NCBI RefSeq assembly: GCF_017908595.1
Contig: NZ_JAGKTL010000002.1
Span: forward strand, 674,147 to 738,146
Direction: 5' to 3'
From: Rhodothermus bifroesti
GTDB lineage: Bacteria; Bacteroidota; Rhodothermia; Rhodothermales; Rhodothermaceae
DNA length: 64,000 bases
Part shown: in pieces, positions 56,274 through 62,926 of the stretch
Layout: every line of letters starts with the position of its first letter
Numbering within the stretch: the first letter of the stretch is position 1
Position numbers and translations under genes: made by a program
Notes under the pieces: model-generated
What the model saw: only the letters and a program-made list of their open reading frames with translations
Told to the model about the DNA's origin: nothing
The model's database searches: none

Positions 56274-57056
56274 TTATTGTGCTGCTTGCAGCCGGAAGCG
56301 AATCGGCAGTGCAAACCGCACGCGCACCGGACGTCCACGCTGCTTTCCAGGCTTGAACTGCAATTGCTGCACCGCCTTGATGGCCGCTTCGTCCAACAAC
56401 CGCCCCGCAGAGCGCACCACCTCAATGTTACTCACGCGGCCATCTGGCTCTACCACAAACTGCAATACCACAAGTCCCTCCATTCCGGCCTTACGTGCCA
56501 GCTCCGGATACTCTAGCAAGGCATATAGCCGCTCAATCCCACCGATAATCTCCGGCATCTCTTCGACCACAACGAAGATTTCTGCCTCCTCTTCTTCCAC
56601 AACGGTCTCTTGCTTTGGGGCTGGGGGAGGCGGCGGAGGAGGGGGCAGTTGCGTCACAGCCTCTCCAATATCCAACGCTACGTCGAAGCTCAATGCCTCC
56701 TCTTCTAGTATCGCTTCATCCGGCACAGCCACAGGTACGCTGGGACGGGGCGGCGGAGGAGGGGGAAGCTCCTGGCGCGTTTGCACAATCTCCTCCATAT
56801 GCACCACCTCTTGCTCGGTCACAGCCAGCGCAAGTTGCGCTTCCGGACGCCAAGGAATCCGGAAAAGCACAATCATCAAGGCCAACGTTAAGGCCAATCC
56901 AAAGAGAATAAACAGCCGGTAGTAAGACCGCAGATCAACTTCCGGCATTTTGTAGGGCGCGCGCCGCCGCGGCAATTCCCGAGAGGATTCCGCAAGCTTT
57001 CCCATTGCTTCCTGCTGCGCCCGTGGCGGACGCCACCGATGCAAACGCGTCCTCAT
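56274..57056 (-). CDS. TonB-family energy-transducing protein
   Basis: A 260-residue inner-membrane protein. Order seen: basic N-terminus, a single membrane segment (LFILFGLALTLALMIVLF, about 48-65), a proline-rich and Glu-rich periplasmic stretch (ELPPPPPPRPSVPV, LPPPPPPPPAPK) and a C-terminal TonB domain (LEYPELARKAGMEGLVVLQF, about 180-255). It probably energises outer-membrane receptors. ExbB and ExbD are not in the window. The ATG at 57056 is chosen over a longer open frame. It lies between two universal stress genes, an unusual place for a TonB protein. Confidence 0.88.
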   Translation of the reverse strand: MRTRLHRWRPPRAQQEAMGKLAESSRELPRRRAPYKMPEVDLRSYYRLFILFGLALTLALMIVLFRIPWRPEAQLALAVTEQEVVHMEEIVQTRQELPPPPPPRPSVPVAVPDEAILEEEALSFDVALDIGEAVTQLPPPPPPPPAPKQETVVEEEEAEIFVVVEEMPEIIGGIERLYALLEYPELARKAGMEGLVVLQFVVEPDGRVSNIEVVRSAGRLLDEAAIKAVQQLQFKPGKQRGRPVRVRFALPIRFRLQAAQ

Positions 57057-57073
57057 GGCCAACCTCCTATAGT

Positions 57074-58036
57074 TTACGTTGCCGACGAGGCTTGCATAGC
57101 TGCTTTGGCTTCCACCGACCGAAAGAGCGACTTGCCAAAGGCCTTGGTTACTAGCACAGGGCATGGCGCCTGCCGCACCACACGCTCCGTTACACTGCCC
57201 AAAAGCAGGTGCTGCAACCCCGTAAGCCCATGCGTCGACATCACAATTAAGTCGGCCGGCTCTCGCTCAGCCTCGTGCAGGATCTCGCGTACCGCCTTGC
57301 CATGCACAACACGGTACTGAATCGGCACCCCCGGCCCATCGGTACGCACCACAAATTCCTCAAGCGCCTTTTTTGAGCGCTCCTCTACATCAGGCATAAT
57401 GTCATAAATCGAAAACACGCCCGTATTGTAAAACGCTGGATGCAGCAACTCTTCAATCACATAAAGCACCGTCAATCGCCCACCAAACTGCGCCGCAAGC
57501 TCACGCCCATAGCGTAAGGCCATGCGGCTGTGCTCTGAAAAGTCTACCGGCACCAGCAACCGCCGCGGCGGATGCACATTCCAGGGATCAACCTGCTGAC
57601 GCGTCGTGATGACCGGGCACCGCGCTAGCCGCACCACCTCTTCTGCCACACTCCCCATCAGAAAGTGCCGAAACCCCCGCCGACCATGCGTGCCCAAAAC
57701 AATGAGGTCAACATTGTGCTCTTCAGCGTAATCCAAAATGCCTGGCGCTGGCGCAATGTCTCGCTCAACAGCCAACACGGTTTTTATAGCCCCTGCAACA
57801 TCCTTACGGGTAAGCCTCCTGGCCTCGTCGAACCGCTCCTGCATACGCTGCTTAAACTGGCTTTCCTGCGCTTCAGTCAGCGCCGAAAGTCCACGTGCTT
57901 CCTCATAGGGCACCACAACGTGCAGCAGATGCAGCTCTGCCTCATGCGCCTGCGCTAACGCCAAAGCAATAGGAAGCGCTTTTTCAGCGCATTCAGAAAA
58001 ATCATCGGCAAACAAGATGCGTTTAATTTCCAGCAT
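57074..58036 (-). CDS. Tandem universal stress protein, 320 residues
   Basis: First gene of the stress operon. Two UspA domains: FADDFSECAEKALPIALAL ... GTHGRRGFRHFLMGSV and VPVDFSEHSRMALRYGREL ... STHGLTGLQHLLLGSV. The ATG at 58036 (MLEIKRILFADDFS) is chosen; the longer frame to 58153 crosses the promoter region. A 19-bp palindrome (58145-58163) lies 109 bases upstream. Its neighbour on the other strand is a histidine kinase gene. Role in stress survival is inferred from the family. Confidence 0.9.
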   Translation of the reverse strand: MLEIKRILFADDFSECAEKALPIALALAQAHEAELHLLHVVVPYEEARGLSALTEAQESQFKQRMQERFDEARRLTRKDVAGAIKTVLAVERDIAPAPGILDYAEEHNVDLIVLGTHGRRGFRHFLMGSVAEEVVRLARCPVITTRQQVDPWNVHPPRRLLVPVDFSEHSRMALRYGRELAAQFGGRLTVLYVIEELLHPAFYNTGVFSIYDIMPDVEERSKKALEEFVVRTDGPGVPIQYRVVHGKAVREILHEAEREPADLIVMSTHGLTGLQHLLLGSVTERVVRQAPCPVLVTKAFGKSLFRSVEAKAAMQASSAT

Positions 58037-58144
58037 GGCGCCCTCCGTCTTTATAGATGGCTTGCTACAATTACATACGCCAAAGATGCAAAAGGATCTC
58101 ACATGAAAGGTTATATCTTTCTTACAGAAAAAGGCGGTTTTGGC

Positions 58145-58163
58145 TGTAGGCATCTGCCCTACA
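58145..58163. promoter_or_regulatory. Candidate stress-regulon palindrome, copy A (stress operon / kinase)
   Basis: TGTAGGCATCTGCCCTACA, with perfect TGTAGG and CCTACA arms 7 bases apart, the same spacing as copy B. On the minus strand it is followed by GCCAAAACC. It lies between the stress operon (109 bases before its start) and the kinase (20 bases before its start) and could control either or both. Confidence 0.55.
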
Positions 58164-58182
58164 AGAAAAGTCTTTCTACCAT

Positions 58183-61080
58183 ATGTGGGTGGGCTTTATA
58201 CTCGGTCTACTGGCCGTCATAGGCCCCGATACGCTTTTGTTTTGGAACGTACCGGTCGAAGGGAAACTCCCCCAACTCTCTATCTATAGCCTGGCAGCTG
58301 ATAGCACAGGGTTCCTGTGGATGAGCACGCTCGAAGGCATAGCCCGTTGGGATGGAGAAGAAGTGCGCACGTGGAAAACCTACCGATTGCCTGACGGGAG
58401 CGAACGCCCACTGAATAACACCGTCAAACTGGCTGTTGATCGCTTTAACCAAGTTTGGGCATGGCAAGACCAATACCTGCTTGTCAAAACACCCCAGAGC
58501 GAAGCTTTCGTGGCCTATCGCATGCCTCCACTTACGCTGGCACCCAACGGTACCCCTTGGTTCTGGACACGCTGCGGTCCACTTCCCTATGCGCTTGCTA
58601 TGTCTGCAACAGCATGCCTCGATACCGCAGCTACAGCGCCCCTATACTGGACCGTCGATGCACTTGGGCAAGCTTGGTGGCTTCGTGGCGACACCCTCTA
58701 TTGCCAAGATACTACAGCTGCCCTCAAGCCTATTGCCCAATGGCCACAAACGCAATTTCTCTATGCCGATCGACAGGGCCAACTTTCGGTGCAGCAGGGG
58801 GACCAACTTCGCGTTTTTCAAACCCAACCCGCCTGCCAGCTCACTTTACACCGCACGTTTTCTGTAAGAGAAACCATCCGTGGCGCGGTAAGTGATCACC
58901 TCGGCCGCCTATGGATTGCTACCCGATCGGGTGGCTTCCTGCTCAGCCAAGAGGGAACACTACGACGCTTTACATTACCCCTCCCTTACCGCACGCAGCT
59001 CACACGCTATTTACTTTCAATGACAAGCGATGGCCAAGGCCGCATTTGGATAGGCACCGTAGGAGGCCTATACGTCTGGGATCCCTGGCGCCCAGCCTTT
59101 CGCCTACTTGGACGCCCCCAAGGCCTAGAAAGCGGCTACGTGTCGGCCATCCTGCGCGACCGAACTGGTCGCCTATGGGTAGGCACCATTGGAGGCGGTT
59201 TGTTTGTTTTCCACCTCCAGGGAAGCGACTGGCGGCGCCTAGAACCAAGTTTCTTGCCCGAAGAATTTGTCTGGGCCTTAGCTGAAGATCCTCAGGGCCT
59301 CGTATGGGCGGCAACCGACCAGGGACTCTTTTGCCTCACCCGTCCCTACCACCTACGCCCCCACGCCACCGAAACAACCACTCCTGGTCCAAACACCTTT
59401 ACAGCATTACTAGCTTTCAAAGATGGACTCTGGGCAGGTACCTACACGGGAACGCTCTACTTCGTGCGCAACAACACCCTAGAGGCACGCTATGAGGCCG
59501 GAGCTCCCATACGCAGCCTACTTCAAAACGGGGATACGCTTTGGATAGGACTTCAAAATGGACTGCTACGCTTGGTGGTCGACCACCAAGGTCAGGTGCG
59601 CCAAGCCCAACGCGAACCCTTACCCCAAAGTCCAATCGTCTGGAGCCAACGTTTGGATCCTGAAGGGCATTGGCTTGGCACTAACCTAGGGCTCTGGCTG
59701 CGCTCCGGCAAACGTTGGCTACATTGGGACGAAGCTGATGGCCTCCCCTCTCGAACTATCTATGGACTGCTACGCACAAATCGCGATCTCTGGCTAACCA
59801 CCAACCGCGGCCTCGTACGGGTCGACCTTACAACCTTTCCCCAATTGCACTTTCGGGTCTACACCGCAGTAGAAGGATTAGGAATCACCGAGTTTAACCG
59901 CGGAGCCTACCACATCGACGCGCAAGGCTACCTCTACGCCGGTGGTACCCATGGGCTCGTTTGGTTCGATCCAAAAGAAATCCAGCCCTATCCGTTTGCT
60001 CCCCAACCCGTAATCCTCGCCATCTGGCGCTTCCAAAATCTTCAACGCGAAATTATACCTTTTAACGGACAGCCTATTGTACTTCCTCCTTCAGAACGCA
60101 CGGTGGGTTTTGTCTTCCGCGGCCTGTTTCTTTCCTATCCTCAAGGCGTACGCTACCGAATCATACTCCGCAGCAAAAAACAAGAACTCATCGAACTAGG
60201 AACGCAAAACCAGCTCTTACTAAGCGGCCTGCGCCCTGGAACCTACCAGCTTGAACTTGAGGCTATCGGTCCTGAAGGACAACAGGGGCGCTTACTTCAA
60301 CCAATCCTTTTTACCATCCGCCCCTATCTTTGGGAAACCACGGGATTCCGCATCGGCATTTTTGCATTGACCTTAGCTCTTACGGCTGGGCTTGTCTTTT
60401 TTGTGCTCTCGGAACGCTACCGACGCCTAACGCTCACCCGACAGGCTTTAGAAAATGAACGGCGTCGACTTAGTCGTGACCTGCACGACGAGGTAGGTGC
60501 TACCTTAACGAGCATCTATTTTTTGCTGACCACAACGCTGCGACAAGCGCTCTATGACCACACACTCAAAACACGCCTTCAGCAAGCCGCAGAACTCACC
60601 CGCACTGCACTGGATCAGCTCCGAATCCTACTCTGGTCGACAAACCCAGAAAATGATCGCCTGCCTGTAGTGCTAAGCTACCTGCGCGAAACCGTCCGAC
60701 AGATAGCAGAAACCGGCAACCTACAGGTCCACTACGACCTCCCCCAACAGGTACCCGACCTTCCGGTCGATGCCGAACGCCGCCACCATCTCGTTTGCAT
60801 CACCCGCGAAAGCTTACGCAACGTGCTCCAACACGCCCAAGCGACCACAGTCACGTTTCAGGTCCAGCTTACAAACCACACCCTCACGCTAAAGCTCTGC
60901 GACAACGGCCGTGGTTTTGATCTCCAAACCGTCGAGCAACGCGGCCTGCGCTACCTCCAAGAACGCGCCATCCGCCTAAACGGCACCCTGCAGGTTCTTA
61001 CCCAACCCGGCAAAGGCACCTGCATCGAGGTCTGCATGCCTCTTCCAAAATCACCCAATCGGGTGATTGACAACGCCTAA
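58183..61080 (+). CDS. Sensor histidine kinase with Reg_prop-like propeller (NarX-type HisKA_3)
   Basis: A 965-residue membrane sensor. Order seen: N-terminal signal or anchor (MWVGFILGLLAVIGP), propeller blades of the Reg_prop type (RLWIATRSGGFLL, RIWIGTVGGLYVWDP, RLWVGTIGGGLFVF), a Y_Y_Y-like domain (RYRIILRSKKQELIELG), a membrane segment (about 722-742, IGIFALTLALTAGLVFFVL), HisKA_3 with RDLHDEVGATL (His768) and an ATPase (RESLRNVLQHAQA, DNGRGFDL). It has no receiver or DNA-binding domain, unlike Bacteroides hybrid sensors; the cognate regulator gene follows 45 bases later. The ligand is unknown. Its last codons contain palindrome copy 1. Confidence 0.92.
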   Translation: MWVGFILGLLAVIGPDTLLFWNVPVEGKLPQLSIYSLAADSTGFLWMSTLEGIARWDGEEVRTWKTYRLPDGSERPLNNTVKLAVDRFNQVWAWQDQYLLVKTPQSEAFVAYRMPPLTLAPNGTPWFWTRCGPLPYALAMSATACLDTAATAPLYWTVDALGQAWWLRGDTLYCQDTTAALKPIAQWPQTQFLYADRQGQLSVQQGDQLRVFQTQPACQLTLHRTFSVRETIRGAVSDHLGRLWIATRSGGFLLSQEGTLRRFTLPLPYRTQLTRYLLSMTSDGQGRIWIGTVGGLYVWDPWRPAFRLLGRPQGLESGYVSAILRDRTGRLWVGTIGGGLFVFHLQGSDWRRLEPSFLPEEFVWALAEDPQGLVWAATDQGLFCLTRPYHLRPHATETTTPGPNTFTALLAFKDGLWAGTYTGTLYFVRNNTLEARYEAGAPIRSLLQNGDTLWIGLQNGLLRLVVDHQGQVRQAQREPLPQSPIVWSQRLDPEGHWLGTNLGLWLRSGKRWLHWDEADGLPSRTIYGLLRTNRDLWLTTNRGLVRVDLTTFPQLHFRVYTAVEGLGITEFNRGAYHIDAQGYLYAGGTHGLVWFDPKEIQPYPFAPQPVILAIWRFQNLQREIIPFNGQPIVLPPSERTVGFVFRGLFLSYPQGVRYRIILRSKKQELIELGTQNQLLLSGLRPGTYQLELEAIGPEGQQGRLLQPILFTIRPYLWETTGFRIGIFALTLALTAGLVFFVLSERYRRLTLTRQALENERRRLSRDLHDEVGATLTSIYFLLTTTLRQALYDHTLKTRLQQAAELTRTALDQLRILLWSTNPENDRLPVVLSYLRETVRQIAETGNLQVHYDLPQQVPDLPVDAERRHHLVCITRESLRNVLQHAQATTVTFQVQLTNHTLTLKLCDNGRGFDLQTVEQRGLRYLQERAIRLNGTLQVLTQPGKGTCIEVCMPLPKSPNRVIDNA
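61049..61068. repeat. Palindrome AATCACCC-N4-GGGTGATT, copy 1
   Basis: AATCACCCAATCGGGTGATT, an 8-bp stem with a 4-base loop, inside the final codons of the kinase gene. Copies 2 and 3 differ only in the loop. Confidence 0.9.
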
Positions 61081-61105
61081 ACTTCGGCATACCCTTTAAC
61101 CCACC

Positions 61106-61113
61106 AATCACCC
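61106..61113 (+). repeat. Unpaired half-site AATCACCC before the response regulator
   Basis: AATCACCC, identical to one arm of the three palindromes, lies 12 bases before the regulator start codon. There is no matching GGGTGATT arm nearby. Confidence 0.5.
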
Positions 61114-61125
61114 CCAGTAGCTTCC

Positions 61126-61773
61126 ATGATTCGCGTTGCCCTTGTAGACGACGAAGCCGTCGTCCGACAAACCGTCACTTTACTCCTCCAAGAAACAGGC
61201 ACTTTTGAACTCACGGGATGCTACACCAATGCCCATGAAGCGCTTGCTGGCCTGCGCCAATCCCCTCCTGATGTCGCCCTCATCGATATCGGCCTGCCCG
61301 ATGGCTCAGGCCTTACGCTTATCCAAACCCTGCGACCCGAACTGCCCAGCACAGAATTTTTGATCCTTACCATCTTCGATGACGATCACCACATCCTAGA
61401 GGCTATCATGGCTGGCGCTTCAGGCTACCTTCTGAAAGGAGATCTACTCGAACAGCTCCCTTGGGCAATCCAAACCATCCGTAGTGGAGGCTCGTGGATG
61501 TCGGCCAGCATTGCCCGCCGCATACTTACCCTTTTCCAACAACGACTTCGAGCACCCCAAGCCACAATTCCAGAACTTCGTCCCCGAGAACGCGAAATCC
61601 TACACCTCCTTACCCAAGGACTCTCCAATAGCGAAATCGCGGAGCAGCTCCACATTAGCCCCGAAACCGTCCGCACGCACATCCGGCACATCTATCAAAA
61701 ACTTCAAGTCCGTAACCGCACCGAAGCTGTTGCTCGCTTGTTTTTACCTACGCAAAATCACCCAAACGGGTGA
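61126..61773 (+). CDS. NarL/FixJ-family response regulator
   Basis: A 215-residue two-domain regulator. The receiver domain has the phosphoacceptor Asp54 (ALIDIGLPDGSG) with LVDDEA at the N-terminus, and the LuxR-type helix-turn-helix lies at about 148-200 (LRPREREILHLLTQGLSNSE, HISPETVRTHIRHIYQKL). It is 45 bases downstream of the kinase, which is almost certainly its partner. It may act on the neighbouring stress operon or secreted-protein genes, but the sequence does not show which. Its stop codon lies in palindrome copy 2. Confidence 0.94.
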   Translation: MIRVALVDDEAVVRQTVTLLLQETGTFELTGCYTNAHEALAGLRQSPPDVALIDIGLPDGSGLTLIQTLRPELPSTEFLILTIFDDDHHILEAIMAGASGYLLKGDLLEQLPWAIQTIRSGGSWMSASIARRILTLFQQRLRAPQATIPELRPREREILHLLTQGLSNSEIAEQLHISPETVRTHIRHIYQKLQVRNRTEAVARLFLPTQNHPNG

Positions 61774-61775
61774 TT
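61756..61775. repeat. Palindrome AATCACCC-N4-GGGTGATT, copy 2
   Basis: AATCACCCAAACGGGTGATT containing the TGA stop codon of the response regulator gene. Identical arms to copies 1 and 3; loop identical to copy 3. Confidence 0.9.
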
Positions 61776-61830
61776 GCAGCCCTTCAACTGCCGCAGCTAA
61801 CTTTCCGGACAGCTCAAAAACAACCCTTCC

Positions 61831-62838
61831 ATGGTCATGGAAAGGCGCTGGCTCTTACTCATCACCCTATGGCCCCTGCTGCTCCAAGCGCAATCCCTTC
61901 CCCTAAACCGTACCCTCTATCGCATCGAGATCACAAACGGCAGCTACACTTGCAAGCTCACCGAGGAAGGCTACGAGTATGACTGCAAAGTCTGGCCTGC
62001 CCCTACACCTTGGATGGAACTCCACTGGGATAGCCAAGCTCAAGCCTACGAGCTCCACGTACCACGCCAGATCAACTACGCCTATACAACCGTCCCCTCG
62101 AACCTGTACGTCGATAATCAGTGCCGCTTTACACAAGCCTCTTGGGAAGCACTGCATCGGAGTTTCTGCGAAGCAGCTGCCCCATTTGGCGGCTGCAGTT
62201 TCTACGATCCCTTCCTGCAAGCCTGGCCACTTTACACCTTCTACTGCCCCTACGACCCTCAATTACCCAATATGTGGGCCGTATGGCTATCCGACTTTGT
62301 CTATCCTATCAACCTAGGCCCGCAAAGACTCTCCCGTGTGGCTGTAGACTACGACCCCGACCGAGACGGAATCGTTAACGAACCCGGCTATCCTTACCTT
62401 AGCGATTCTCGAACCCTGGCCCTCTACCTATTTACCTATCACCACGACAAAAGAGATCTTAAATACGCCGCCATTATCACCCAAACGTCAAGCATGCGCT
62501 GGCTCGACGTCCTACTCTTTACCGTGCGTGCCGAAGGCAATCTCATCAATCCAGTAGCAGCTGAACCTGCCCCTAACTTCACCCAATCCCCTATCGACGT
62601 CTATCCTAATCCAGCCCACGAAGCGTTATACATCCGCTTTACCCTTGATAGGCCAACCTCAGTGGCCCTAGGCCTCTACGATCTGCTGGGCCGACCTGTT
62701 TACGAACAACCAACGCAACCCTATCCACCCGGAACACACCAACTCACTATTCACCGCGGGTCCTGGCCCGCGGGCCCCTACTTATTGCGCTTAACCCTAG
62801 GCCAGCAGCACTACACCCAAACCGTGATCTGGCCCTAA
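61831..62838 (+). CDS. Secreted protein with type IX secretion sorting tail
   Basis: A 335-residue protein. The signal peptide (ERRWLLLITLWPLLLQAQS) is followed by a Cys-containing domain of unknown fold (CKLTEEGYEYDC, CRFTQASWEALHRSFC) and a C-terminal T9SS type A domain (VYPNPAHEALYIRFTL to YTQTVIWP, about residues 254-335), which directs export across the outer membrane. The DYDPDRDGIVNE stretch is a possible calcium loop. The ATG at 61837 is an alternative start. It follows the regulator after 57 bases and ends at palindrome copy 3. Function unknown. Confidence 0.85.
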   Translation: MVMERRWLLLITLWPLLLQAQSLPLNRTLYRIEITNGSYTCKLTEEGYEYDCKVWPAPTPWMELHWDSQAQAYELHVPRQINYAYTTVPSNLYVDNQCRFTQASWEALHRSFCEAAAPFGGCSFYDPFLQAWPLYTFYCPYDPQLPNMWAVWLSDFVYPINLGPQRLSRVAVDYDPDRDGIVNEPGYPYLSDSRTLALYLFTYHHDKRDLKYAAIITQTSSMRWLDVLLFTVRAEGNLINPVAAEPAPNFTQSPIDVYPNPAHEALYIRFTLDRPTSVALGLYDLLGRPVYEQPTQPYPPGTHQLTIHRGSWPAGPYLLRLTLGQQHYTQTVIWP

Positions 62839-62839
62839 A

Positions 62840-62859
62840 AATCACCCAAACGGGTGATT
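62840..62859. repeat. Palindrome AATCACCC-N4-GGGTGATT, copy 3
   Basis: AATCACCCAAACGGGTGATT immediately after the stop of the T9SS protein gene, identical in full to copy 2. It is not followed by a T run, so it is not a standard terminator. Confidence 0.9.
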
Positions 62860-62926
62860 GACCGCCTCTTGGCAAGATCATTATTAATTCAGCCATCAGG
62901 TCCTGAGCTCTAAGCCCAAAAGAAGT

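Noticed and set aside
57971..57984. AGGAAGCGCTTTTT resembles the acyl-CoA operator
   Set aside because: It lies inside the first stress-protein gene 52 bases after the start and encodes ALPIA residues. It may be a chance match from frequent codons, so I did not count it among the six sites.
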